IMG/VR virus record: IMGVR_UViG_3300038424_000251
Coordinates: 186,001 to 250,000 of that record
DNA from: a virus
DNA length: 64,000 nucleotides
Direction: 5' to 3' (one strand)
This document shows, piece after piece, positions 16,625 through 24,873 of this stretch. The notes beneath the pieces were generated by a model that worked only from the letters and a program-made list of their open reading frames with translations, was not told the origin of the DNA and ran no database searches. The stretch's first letter is position 1; each line of letters opens with the position of its first letter. A program made the position numbers and the translations under genes.

Positions 16625-17647
16625 ATGAGAATGTTTAATAAAGAAAGACGTTATCCAATTTCAAAAGAAAACGAAATTGAAACATTTAAGAAAGAGCTTG
16701 AATATTATCGCAACTACAATGTGTATAATATTAGGTTATTCGGGTATAGAATCATTAATATCTACAAAAACATAAATGTTCAAGTTGTCATTAGTAAAAA
16801 TTGTAATTATTCTTGCCCATTTTGTATAGAAAACGACCATACTATCAATGAGGAAATTGAATCTCCTATAGGCAAAATTTTTGATTCTATTATTGACCAA
16901 TATACTGGCCAAGGAATTACACCCAGCGTATCAATTACAGGCGGCGAGCCCACTTTATTTCCTGAAAGATTAAGAGAGATTTACCAAATTGCTATTAAAA
17001 GATGGGGCCTCTCGCGTGTCAATATAAATACCAACGGAGTTAACCCTGATATTCTTGAAGAAATGAAAGGTATCAGGGTTAATCTTTCACGTCATCATTA
17101 TTGTGAAACAAAAGCTGACATGATTTTTGGTAAGAAGTCTGATTATGTCATTGGCAGTAATATCACAATGCAATGTGTAATGATGAAAGGTTTTATTGAT
17201 TCCGTTGCTGAAATAAAGAAATATATGGATTTCTTCATAGCAATGAGAGCTGATGGATTTTCTTTCCGTGGAATGTCAAAACTCGACGCCAGCAAAGAAT
17301 ATGTCAGAGAAATTGATTTTAGCACCACTCATGCCATTGACTTCTTTTCTATTGTAAATGAAGTATCAAATGACCCGGCTTTTGAATTTGTTCAACAAAA
17401 AATTGGCGACCATTATTTTTATGAGATTTACAAATATAAAGGGAAACCTGTTCGTTTTACTTATTCCAATTTTGAATTTCTAAGAAAAGTTGAAACCGAA
17501 GAACGAAAAAATGGTAAATCCTACAGTCGTGCTACCATTATTTCTCCATCTGGCAAGGTTTACACGGGTTGGACATACAATATCAATGAATTAACAATAC
17601 CATCATCATATCATTTTTTTAGTGGTGCATCTATTTCCATCGCTTGA
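16625..17647 (+). CDS. Radical SAM protein
   Basis: 340 residues. The iron-sulfur motif CNYSCPFC (CxxxCxxC, Cys 60, 64 and 67) and the SAM-binding GGEPTLF near 103 are clear. The remainder is a plausible TIM-barrel with no extra C-terminal Cys cluster (no SPASM). The reaction cannot be assigned; it is not obviously viperin-like or QueE-like. The neighbour upstream is the cyclotransferase-like gene. The stop TGA is embedded in the -35 of the next promoter. Confidence 0.85.
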   Translation: MRMFNKERRYPISKENEIETFKKELEYYRNYNVYNIRLFGYRIINIYKNINVQVVISKNCNYSCPFCIENDHTINEEIESPIGKIFDSIIDQYTGQGITPSVSITGGEPTLFPERLREIYQIAIKRWGLSRVNINTNGVNPDILEEMKGIRVNLSRHHYCETKADMIFGKKSDYVIGSNITMQCVMMKGFIDSVAEIKKYMDFFIAMRADGFSFRGMSKLDASKEYVREIDFSTTHAIDFFSIVNEVSNDPAFEFVQQKIGDHYFYEIYKYKGKPVRFTYSNFEFLRKVETEERKNGKSYSRATIISPSGKVYTGWTYNINELTIPSSYHFFSGASISIA

Positions 17648-17671
17648 CAATCAATATGAAGATGATATAAT
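17644..17671 (+). promoter_or_regulatory. Promoter for gene 17681
   Basis: TTGACA, 16-nt spacer, TGATATAAT with perfect -10; ATG 9 nt beyond. -35 overlaps the radical SAM stop codon. Confidence 0.82.
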
Positions 17672-17680
17672 AACTTCATC

Positions 17681-18070
17681 ATGAAAAACATACTAACAAA
17701 ATTAGCCAACAACAAATTTGTTTTATATTCCATTCTTGCCTATTCATTTGCTGCCCGAGTGCTTTTTGAATTTGGGGTGCCTATTGGAGCATTTTTTGTT
17801 TTAAGTTTTAAGACTGCTTCAATTCTTTTTTCTCTCTTAATCCTCTGGCAGTTGGTAAGTTATGTAATTCTTATCAAAGCACAGCAAGAAAATAAGAAGA
17901 AAGTAACCGTTTATTTTGATAATCCCACCGATGCAGGGAAATTTGAGAGCAGACTTAGCCATTTAAGAAATATGCTTCGTTTTGATTTGGGTAGAAATGA
18001 AGATGTTACAGAAACTATTGATGATTTGAAACAAACACTTGAAAAAAGTAAAATGATTCTGAACAGTTAA
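17681..18070 (+). CDS. Membrane protein with charged C-terminal tail
   Basis: 129 residues, two hydrophobic helices (about 14-30 and 37-65) followed by a soluble helical region rich in Lys/Glu/Asp. Function unknown. Confidence 0.68.
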   Translation: MKNILTKLANNKFVLYSILAYSFAARVLFEFGVPIGAFFVLSFKTASILFSLLILWQLVSYVILIKAQQENKKKVTVYFDNPTDAGKFESRLSHLRNMLRFDLGRNEDVTETIDDLKQTLEKSKMILNS

Positions 18071-18093
18071 ACAACAAAATTGGAATAAAAATT

Positions 18094-18297
18094 ATGTTAA
18101 GCACAATTTTTTTAATTATTTATTACACTCTATTATTAATCGCATTTGGACTGATTGCCTTTGGAGTTTGGTTTACTATTTGGTTTTTCCGCAAAGAAGC
18201 GCAATATAAGCGAGAAGATGCCGAATCTTTAGATGCTTGGAATAAAATGACATCAGAAGAACGAAAAGCAAGTGGAAGAGCAAATCGTTTTTGTTAA
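18094..18297 (+). CDS. Small single-pass membrane protein
   Basis: 67 residues; hydrophobic helix at 3-30, then a charged tail ending SGRANRFC. Same transcript as the preceding membrane gene. Function unknown. Confidence 0.6.
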   Translation: MLSTIFLIIYYTLLLIAFGLIAFGVWFTIWFFRKEAQYKREDAESLDAWNKMTSEERKASGRANRFC

Positions 18298-18322
18298 TTA
18301 AAATAATGGAGAGCGGTGACGC

Positions 18323-18350
18323 TTGACTTTCTATAAAAGTATGGTAGAAT
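18323..18350 (+). promoter_or_regulatory. Promoter for rIIA-like gene
   Basis: TTGACT, 16-nt spacer with TATAAAA, TGGTAGAAT. The ATG is 45 nt downstream, one of the few promoters here with a true leader (about 39 nt). Confidence 0.83.
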
Positions 18351-18395
18351 GTTTGTGTTGTTGAGAGAGAACGCAAACAAATAAGAACGCTAATT

Positions 18396-20741
18396 ATGAT
18401 ACCCGTAAAAGATTGTCCCGATGTAGTTCATCAAACCACTCCTATTGCTCGCATTGACATGGGTAAAATGGATGAAGAATCCATTCGTGTGATGTTGGAG
18501 CAATCACGCGATGGATTTTATTCAAACAAGGAATTGGCTCCCATTAGAGAATATTCAACTAATGCACGGGATGCACACGTTGAATCCAATTGCCATAGCA
18601 GACCAATCGAAGTTACATTACCTTCTCAATTGTCTCCCGAACTTCGTATTCGTGATTTTGGCAAAGGTCTTTCATTTGAAAGATTATGTGACGTTTATTT
18701 TCACTATTGGAAAAGCACAAAACGCGGTTCCAATGATACGAATGGTTGTTTGGGTATAGGTAGCAAATCAGCAATGGCTTATTGTGACGCCTACACCGTC
18801 ATTTCAATTTGTAATGGTGAAAAGATTGTTGCTACAGGTCAGAAAAATGGATATGCTGATGTTATTTTCCGTGGTCAAAAAGATAACAGTGAAGTAGATG
18901 GTATAGAAATTGTTATTCCTATTCAGCAAAAGGACATCGCAAAATTCATTCACGAAGCGATGGAATTCTTCAAATATTGGGATATTCGTCCTGTTTTTCA
19001 TAATATTGAAGAAGATACTTTAAAAGAATCATTCAATATTATGGATACCAAGCCTTTCCTTTCGGGGGAAGGTTGGGCAATTCGCCCTTCTGGTTATGGT
19101 AATAGCGAATCAAAAGCTATTATGGGGTTTGTTCCCTATTCTATTGATTGGGAACAGGTTAAGAATAGTATTCCACCTGAAATTAACCAAAAAATTCATG
19201 GTATATTTGATTTTCTCCAAGAAAATCTTACCACACTTTATTTTAGTAATGGCACCTTGTCGTTTACGCCCAACCGTGAATCACTTCAATACAATGAACC
19301 TACGGTAAAAGCTTTAAGTGAGAAACTTGTATCTATTTATGAGAGCCTTCTAAATCTCATTACTGATAAAATTTCCGATGCTCCGAATATTTGGGAAGCG
19401 AAAATTCGTTACAATCGTATTTTTCGAAGAGAATTAGAGGGATTTGACAAAGAATCAATGTATAGCGGCAACCTCAGCACACTTGAAAGAATCTTAAAAG
19501 GCCGTATTCAATGGAAAGGCATTACTATTGAAAATGGCTTATTTGAAGAATTACATGAGTGGGATAAAAACGATGGTAAATTGGACTCTAATCAATACAG
19601 AAGCAGTAGTGAATCTATGCCTGTATTAAATACTTATGTTAAAGACGATGACAGAACAGGCATTAAATCTTGTAGTAGGAGAAGCCGAAGGCGTTGGAGA
19701 AGCTATAGTAATAATCAAATAATCGCTTCACCAAAATCTGTGGTAATTATTCAAGATACTGATAAAAATTCTTTAGCCAAAGGTCTGGCTCGTTGGTTTC
19801 TTTACAAATCCAACAAAGACGTGTCACAGGTTTATGTTCTTAATTTGTCAAATTCAGCTGTTAAGACAGCTTTCTTCAAACATTTCAATTTTGACACGGT
19901 GCCTGTTTCTTATGTGTCACAAAATGAACCGTTAATCAAATCATATTTGAAAAGTATTAGAGCGCCTCGCGGAAGTGGAACTGGTTCTCCCCGTGAATCC
20001 CAACCTCTTTATTGCCCATTTGTGGAAATAACAAATCGGCGAACTGCAAATTATGTTTCTGAACCATCTTGGAATTATGAAAATGTTAATGCCCGTGGAG
20101 TTGAAGGTGGTGGTTTTTATGTAGTTTATGCAAAAAATTTCTTCACCTACGATGGTAAAGACATTGAACACGGTTCAAGTGGATATTTTTGGCAGGCTAT
20201 CTATGACTTAGCTCTAATAGTTGGTGAAAACATACCAAAAGTTTATGGTATTCATCCAAAAACTGCCAACTCTGTTTGGTTCAAAGAAGCGATTGAAGAA
20301 GGTTGTTGGACAAATCTCTTTGATTGGGTGAAGGAAAATATTGATAAATTACCAAAAGATATTATCAAAAAAGTTTCAGCCTATTGTGATATTGAATATA
20401 ATCGTGTAGGAACTATCCCTGCTGAAACTTTGGCTCTCTTACTGGTTGATGGTAACGGAATTGCAGCTAAATATTTCAAGGAAATTGCCGACTTTGGTAA
20501 ATATTGGAATACTAAAAACATTCCTACATTCCTTAATATTCCGGGTTGGAAATATGATGAAAACAACACAAAATATTTTGAGAAACTAAATGAAGAAATG
20601 AAAAAGAAATATCCTCTTTTGTTCAGAGTAGCTCAAACGTGTGTAATAGGCAATTGTGACCAAAATAGTTGTAATACATTAAATTCTGATTTAGCAAAAG
20701 AATTGGCCAATTATATCAACATGGTTGATGTTTATGCTTGA
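18396..20741 (+). CDS. rIIA: rIIA-like protein (GHKL ATPase)
   Basis: 781 residues. The N-terminal GHKL ATPase domain is clear: N-box REYSTNARDAH near 50-60, G1 box DFGKGLS near 88-94, G2 box GCLGIGSKSAMA near 115-126. Overall length is close to T4 rIIA (about 725 residues) and the rIIB-like gene lies nearby at 21311, the same pairing as in T4-like phages. In T4, rIIA/rIIB act at the membrane and overcome RexAB exclusion (established). A Ser/Arg-rich stretch near 420-440 may be a flexible linker. Transcribed from its own promoter with a real leader; the stop overlaps the next -35. Confidence 0.85.
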   Translation: MIPVKDCPDVVHQTTPIARIDMGKMDEESIRVMLEQSRDGFYSNKELAPIREYSTNARDAHVESNCHSRPIEVTLPSQLSPELRIRDFGKGLSFERLCDVYFHYWKSTKRGSNDTNGCLGIGSKSAMAYCDAYTVISICNGEKIVATGQKNGYADVIFRGQKDNSEVDGIEIVIPIQQKDIAKFIHEAMEFFKYWDIRPVFHNIEEDTLKESFNIMDTKPFLSGEGWAIRPSGYGNSESKAIMGFVPYSIDWEQVKNSIPPEINQKIHGIFDFLQENLTTLYFSNGTLSFTPNRESLQYNEPTVKALSEKLVSIYESLLNLITDKISDAPNIWEAKIRYNRIFRRELEGFDKESMYSGNLSTLERILKGRIQWKGITIENGLFEELHEWDKNDGKLDSNQYRSSSESMPVLNTYVKDDDRTGIKSCSRRSRRRWRSYSNNQIIASPKSVVIIQDTDKNSLAKGLARWFLYKSNKDVSQVYVLNLSNSAVKTAFFKHFNFDTVPVSYVSQNEPLIKSYLKSIRAPRGSGTGSPRESQPLYCPFVEITNRRTANYVSEPSWNYENVNARGVEGGGFYVVYAKNFFTYDGKDIEHGSSGYFWQAIYDLALIVGENIPKVYGIHPKTANSVWFKEAIEEGCWTNLFDWVKENIDKLPKDIIKKVSAYCDIEYNRVGTIPAETLALLLVDGNGIAAKYFKEIADFGKYWNTKNIPTFLNIPGWKYDENNTKYFEKLNEEMKKKYPLLFRVAQTCVIGNCDQNSCNTLNSDLAKELANYINMVDVYA

Positions 20742-20765
20742 CAATTTATAAAAATGTGATATACT
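20738..20765 (+). promoter_or_regulatory. Promoter for gene 20772
   Basis: TTGACA, 16-nt spacer with TATAAAA, TGATATACT; ATG 6 nt beyond (leaderless). -35 shares the rIIA-like stop codon. Confidence 0.85.
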
Positions 20766-20771
20766 TCCATT

Positions 20772-21110
20772 ATGAAAAGCAAATCCAAAATACAAGAATT
20801 TTTAGAACGAAATAAAATTGTTTCGTTTGGCGGTCTTTACTTCGGTAAACCCATCATTGGATTGGATTTGTTTGAAAAAGAAATTTGGATTACACAAGAA
20901 TGTGAAACAGGCCACAATATCGGCGTTCACGTTTCTTGTCGTGGCGATGATGAAATCATTGTTGGGTGGTCTGAACTTGGATGGGTGTTATATGGAAAGA
21001 AATTTGTTGAAAAACTCATTAAAGAATTTAAAGAAAGTTTTCCTGAATTCGATGTTCATGAATATGACCATTTGCCTTTTGTCAAAAACTACATCAAATT
21101 TAACAAATAA
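20772..21110 (+). CDS. Unknown small protein
   Basis: 112 residues, mixed alpha/beta, no membrane segment, many aromatic and Gly residues. Predicted leaderless. It lies between the rII genes; function unknown. Confidence 0.7.
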   Translation: MKSKSKIQEFLERNKIVSFGGLYFGKPIIGLDLFEKEIWITQECETGHNIGVHVSCRGDDEIIVGWSELGWVLYGKKFVEKLIKEFKESFPEFDVHEYDHLPFVKNYIKFNK

Positions 21111-21114
21111 AAAT

Positions 21115-21267
21115 ATGGATAATTTAATTGAAAAACTTTTGTATCAAGATTCTTGGTGGTGTCCAAGAGAATTTAAACCTATTGTATTTTCTGTTGGCAT
21201 CGGCGTAGTCATTGTTATTGGTATTATCATTAGTCTGTTGATGAACCATTCGTCGCTTGACAAATAA
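21115..21267 (+). CDS. Tiny single-pass membrane protein
   Basis: 50 residues with a clear C-terminal helix (about 25-42, Val/Ile/Gly). Its last codons contain the -35 of the rIIB promoter. Lying between rIIA and rIIB, it may be a membrane partner, but that is inference. Confidence 0.55.
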   Translation: MDNLIEKLLYQDSWWCPREFKPIVFSVGIGVVIVIGIIISLLMNHSSLDK

Positions 21268-21284
21268 TAACAAAGGTGTATAAT
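21257..21284 (+). promoter_or_regulatory. Promoter for rIIB-like gene
   Basis: TTGACA, 16-nt spacer, TATAAT; ATG 26 nt downstream, giving about a 20-nt leader. Confidence 0.8.
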
Positions 21285-21310
21285 AAATACCGTCAACTAA
21301 AAAACCGATT

Positions 21311-22321
21311 ATGAATATTACATTTATCCCGAAAAGGTCTGTAACGCTTGTCACTTCTGACTTCCGCGTTCTTACCGCAACCAAAGATAACCCAAACTGG
21401 CCCAAAATTGAGGCTGCCATCAAAACTAACGATGAACAATCTCTTATTGGCGCCATTTCAATCAAAGAATCAATTCGCCGATTTGGCAGTGGCGTAAAAG
21501 GGTGCGGCGATATTACTATTAAGAACGACAACATTTTTTACCGTGGAGTAAAACTTTTCGGTGAAGATGTGAATCGTATTCTATCTTATCTCCGCGGTGG
21601 TTTTCCTGTGGAAAGCATGATTCTCTTTCTTGAAGCAAAACTTCGTAACAAATACCCCGAATCCGTAGCTTCTTTATACTCATTTTTGGAAAACAAGGGT
21701 ATGCCCCTTACTGACAACGGCACCATTTTGGGATACAAAGGCGTTGGAACTGATTATTTTTCAATTAATACTGGTTCCGAACCTTTAATTGAAGGAATTC
21801 GTAACGAACGTGGCGCTATCCGTAATCAAATTGGCGATACTGTTTGGATGGACAGGTGTTATGTTTGTGCTGATAATTCTCAACCGTGTGGTCCCGGTCT
21901 TCATATTGGTTCAAAGAATTATGCTACAGGTTGGGCTGGTGCTGGGCACGTAATGGTAGCTGAATTCTCACCCGAATATGTTGTTTCGGTTCCTAATTGT
22001 GAGCATGAAAAACTTCGTGCTTCCCGTTATCGTATCGTAGGTGAACTTCGTGGTGACGTTCTTAACGATACTTATGATAGCAATTATGTTCGCCCGGATG
22101 GTGCTACTGACCCCGATACTCTTAATATCGAAGGCGAAACGGATTGGAGTAATCTATATAAAGTTAGTGACTGGTCAAAGGGCAATTCCAAGGGTGTCAA
22201 GGATGGAAGAAGCCATCAAAAACGCCTTTTCTATGAATGTGACAAGGGGCGAACATTCAAGAAATACTCAAATGAATGGATAGACGGTTACTTATCAGGA
22301 TATAGAACTGGTAGAGAATAA
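21311..22321 (+). CDS. rIIB: rIIB-like protein
   Basis: 336 residues. The block LTDNGTILGYKGV near 137-149, then DTVWMDRCYVCADN near 176-189, CGPGLHIGS near 193-201 and VVSVPNCEHEKLR near 223-235 match the conserved region of phage rIIB-like proteins. The pairing with rIIA 3 kb upstream supports the call. Several conserved Cys/His suggest a metal site. In T4 it works with rIIA; the exact biochemistry is unknown. A strong terminator follows, then a homing endonuclease gene. Confidence 0.82.
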   Translation: MNITFIPKRSVTLVTSDFRVLTATKDNPNWPKIEAAIKTNDEQSLIGAISIKESIRRFGSGVKGCGDITIKNDNIFYRGVKLFGEDVNRILSYLRGGFPVESMILFLEAKLRNKYPESVASLYSFLENKGMPLTDNGTILGYKGVGTDYFSINTGSEPLIEGIRNERGAIRNQIGDTVWMDRCYVCADNSQPCGPGLHIGSKNYATGWAGAGHVMVAEFSPEYVVSVPNCEHEKLRASRYRIVGELRGDVLNDTYDSNYVRPDGATDPDTLNIEGETDWSNLYKVSDWSKGNSKGVKDGRSHQKRLFYECDKGRTFKKYSNEWIDGYLSGYRTGRE

Positions 22322-22383
22322 ATTTCCTCTCACAAAAACGACACGTCTAATTAGCGTTCCACGTTGTCGTCGGAAAAAAGCAA

Positions 22384-22421
22384 GAGGCGTTCTATTTCGG
22401 GTGGAACGCCTCCCTTTTGTT
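22384..22421 (+). terminator. Rho-independent terminator after rIIB
   Basis: Perfect 9-bp stem GAGGCGTTC/GAACGCCTC with an 11-nt loop, followed by CCTTTTGTTT. Confidence 0.85.
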
Positions 22422-22428
22422 TATCAAT

Positions 22429-23211
22429 ATGCCAGAAACATCTATTATAAAGATAGGAAGAATTTATTTGATAACAAATCTAATAAACAATAAAAAGTAT
22501 ATTGGAATAACTACACGCACCGTAGAAAAAAGGTTTAAAGAACACATCCGAACATCAAATAATGAAAAATATTCTTTCCTCATAAATAAATCCATTAAAA
22601 AATATGGAAAAGAAAATTTTAAAATTGAATTGGTAAAAGAATTGTATGATACTACTGAAAACGAATTGTTGTTTGAAGAGTCGTTTTACATAAATAAATA
22701 CAACACACTAATTGATAATGGTTGTGGTTATAATTTATTAAAATATGATGATGGTCATCTAATTTTCAGTAAGGATATGAGAAAAAGAATGAGTGAATCT
22801 CATAAAGGAGAAAAAAATTATAATTTTGGAAAACATTATACGGAGGAAGAAAAAATCAAACAATCTTTATCACATATAGGAAAACAAATCGGAAAAGATA
22901 ATCCTTTTTTTGGAAAAACTCACACAAAAGAAACCAAAGAACTAATATCGTCAATTCACAAAGGAAAAATAACATCAAAAGAAAGTAGAAAAAAGATGTC
23001 CATTTCTCAAAAGCTAAGATTTGAAAATGTGAATAATTGTTTTAATATTGATTTCACAACAAGGAAATTTAAGAACATTCTTACAGGCGAAGAATTTGTA
23101 GGACTCAGACGCAATTTTAGGAGAAAATATGACTTGAAAAAATGTAGTGTGAATGCCTTAATAAATGGCCGATTAAAAATTCTTAAAGGATGGATTTTAG
23201 TTGAGGCTTGA
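22429..23211 (+). CDS. GIY-YIG homing endonuclease
   Basis: 260 residues from ATG 22429. GRIYLITNL near 9-17 and KKYIGITTR near 22-30 form the GIY-YIG signature; catalytic Arg (KRF) and a later Glu (LLFEESFYI near 86) are present. The C-terminal half has repeated NUMOD-type segments (MRKRMSESHKGEKN, KQSLSHIGKQ, ISSIHKGK) used for DNA binding. It stands alone right after the rIIB terminator, typical of freestanding homing genes that sit beside the locus they cut. Stop TGA overlaps the next promoter. Confidence 0.88.
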   Translation: MPETSIIKIGRIYLITNLINNKKYIGITTRTVEKRFKEHIRTSNNEKYSFLINKSIKKYGKENFKIELVKELYDTTENELLFEESFYINKYNTLIDNGCGYNLLKYDDGHLIFSKDMRKRMSESHKGEKNYNFGKHYTEEEKIKQSLSHIGKQIGKDNPFFGKTHTKETKELISSIHKGKITSKESRKKMSISQKLRFENVNNCFNIDFTTRKFKNILTGEEFVGLRRNFRRKYDLKKCSVNALINGRLKILKGWILVEA

Positions 23212-23235
23212 CTTCTTATAAAATTGTGGTATTAT
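23208..23235 (+). promoter_or_regulatory. Promoter for gene 23249
   Basis: TTGACT, 16-nt spacer with TATAAAA, TGGTATTAT; ATG 13 nt beyond. Confidence 0.82.
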
Positions 23236-23248
23236 AAATGATAACACT

Positions 23249-23467
23249 ATGAAAAACATTACTGCGAAACAAATCATAGACGCTTTGTTTGAATATATTG
23301 AAATAATGGGGTGTGGAAAAGCTGAAAAGTTAGGTGCCGAAGAAACAGAGTTTATGGCAAATGTTTGCCAATCTGATGAAGGTATAATGTTTGATGGTTT
23401 TGACGGTGATGCCTTCATTGACAGAAAACGATTTACAAAATTTATCAAAGAAAAATTCAGAAACTAA
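23249..23467 (+). CDS. Unknown small acidic protein
   Basis: 72 residues, helical at both ends, acidic centre (DGFDGDAF). No family recognised. Confidence 0.65.
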   Translation: MKNITAKQIIDALFEYIEIMGCGKAEKLGAEETEFMANVCQSDEGIMFDGFDGDAFIDRKRFTKFIKEKFRN

Positions 23468-23471
23468 TTTT

Positions 23472-23618
23472 GTGTTACGCAAATTATTCATTTGGCTTTT
23501 CGGTGGTTGTCGCCACAATTGGAGTAAATGGCGTGAAAATTTTGCCGGTTCTTCCTTTCAATGCCGTGAATGTTCAATATGTGGTAAACGTCAGGAAAAA
23601 ATGATATACAGATGGTAA
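23472..23618 (+). CDS. Mini zinc-finger protein
   Basis: 48 residues from GTG 23472, 4 nt after the upstream stop. Contains C-x2-H-N-W and CRECSICGK, a probable zinc site. It overlaps the next gene by 7 nt. Confidence 0.5.
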   Translation: MLRKLFIWLFGGCRHNWSKWRENFAGSSFQCRECSICGKRQEKMIYRW

Positions 23619-24052
23619 AATTTGAAATTATAGTTCAGCCGTTGATTGCCGCAATGCTCCAAGACAGAATAGTATGCGATGTTACAGAATCTCATATTAT
23701 TCACCCTTTACTTGGAAAAATATCTTCATGGCGTGGTTCTGTTGAAGAAGAATATTTTTCAATTTTGTTTGCAAAAGGGGTTCTCACCGTTTCATTGGTG
23801 GAAAGAGAGTACAACTTGGGAAGTTCTGTTATCAATTATGCTATTTCTGAACATTTATCCAAAATATTAAAGGAAAATAAAGACAATACAGCTTTGAGAA
23901 CGGCAGCCATTCTTGATTACCACACAAGACAAAGCCCAAGAGAACAAAGCGAAGTTTCTTTTATTGATGTAATGGTGATATTGGAATGGCGGTATGCTGA
24001 ACGAGCTAAAATCTATTATAATCCGTTGGACGAATACATTGGACAAATATGA
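23612..24052 (+). CDS. Unknown protein
   Basis: 146 residues, mixed helix/strand, no recognised motif and no membrane segment. Overlaps both neighbours by 4-7 nt, indicating a compact operon. Confidence 0.68.
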   Translation: MVKFEIIVQPLIAAMLQDRIVCDVTESHIIHPLLGKISSWRGSVEEEYFSILFAKGVLTVSLVEREYNLGSSVINYAISEHLSKILKENKDNTALRTAAILDYHTRQSPREQSEVSFIDVMVILEWRYAERAKIYYNPLDEYIGQI

Positions 24053-24252
24053 AAAAGAAAATTTTCAGGCAAATGTTGATTTATCGTGGAAACTCTACAA
24101 GTTTTGAATCATTTGTTGTAGCAACCGACTCAAAAGCGCTTACTTGGGAATTGCGTGGGCATGGTGAAACTCCTGCAGAAGCGGCTGAAAATGGATGGAA
24201 CAAATTTAATAGTAACGAAACCACTTGGAAAAATTTTGGTCGCGTAACTTAA
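24049..24252 (+). CDS. Unknown small protein
   Basis: 67 residues; WELRGHGETPAEAAENGWNKF near 33-53 looks like a small beta-hairpin-helix unit. ATGA overlap with the preceding gene. Function unknown. Confidence 0.62.
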   Translation: MKKKIFRQMLIYRGNSTSFESFVVATDSKALTWELRGHGETPAEAAENGWNKFNSNETTWKNFGRVT

Positions 24253-24257
24253 ATAAT

Positions 24258-24518
24258 ATGTTTACATTATCTTCACCATTCATTGAACCTGCTAAGTTCA
24301 ACGACAGAATTCATGGAACTAAATCAGGAGATACTGACTATAAACGTAATACTTACGCATTATGTCAGTGTGTTGATTTAACCAAGTTGAGTATTATTTT
24401 AGAAAAAATGGTTAACGAAGATAAACTCAATCCTCAGATAGCAAATGTTTTTATGACACAAGCAAGAGTATTGTTGGCTTCAATGCTTTCTGAAAATAAT
24501 AGGATTCATGATTTATGA
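24258..24518 (+). CDS. Unknown small protein
   Basis: 86 residues from ATG 24258 (the longer frame would begin inside the preceding gene). Helical C-terminus. ATGA overlap with the next gene. Function unknown. Confidence 0.6.
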   Translation: MFTLSSPFIEPAKFNDRIHGTKSGDTDYKRNTYALCQCVDLTKLSIILEKMVNEDKLNPQIANVFMTQARVLLASMLSENNRIHDL

Positions 24519-24673
24519 AAAAATATAAATTCAACAATGAAGAAGTAAAGATTGTCGAACCTCTTAATATTAAAGATAAAGATGGAACTTGGGTTCAAAT
24601 CGAATATCTTACAGGTGAGAACAAAGGAGCAAGACAACCAATAACATTGGAAGAATTAATGGAAATTACATGA
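24515..24673 (+). CDS. Unknown small protein
   Basis: 52 residues, a small beta-rich acidic protein (KIVEPLNIKDKDGTWVQIEYL). Coupled by ATGA to both neighbours, which supports it as real. Confidence 0.55.
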   Translation: MKKYKFNNEEVKIVEPLNIKDKDGTWVQIEYLTGENKGARQPITLEELMEIT

Positions 24674-24873
24674 ACAAAGCATTCCCCATGATAGACGGGC
24701 CACCGATTGAATGGGAAGAAGCTGAAAAAATATACAAAATTTATTACTGTTTATTTGGTAACATTCAATCACTTGAAGAAATTGCCAAACGTGGTGGTTT
24801 TAGATATAGTGAAGTCGAATACATGAAAAAAGAATATGAAAATAAAAAATGTAGTTGTAATAAAAATTTATGA
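24670..24873 (+). CDS. Small helix-turn-helix-like protein
   Basis: 67 residues; the segment SLEEIAKRGGFRYSEVEYMKKEY near 36-58 is compatible with a helix-turn-helix, and the tail has two Cys. Overlaps the next gene (ATGA). Function unknown. Confidence 0.55.
   Translation: MNKAFPMIDGPPIEWEEAEKIYKIYYCLFGNIQSLEEIAKRGGFRYSEVEYMKKEYENKKCSCNKNL

Noticed and set aside
16625-17647. Radical SAM gene as a prokaryotic viperin
   Set aside because: The CxxxCxxC and GGEP motifs are generic and no viperin-specific C-terminal block is evident.
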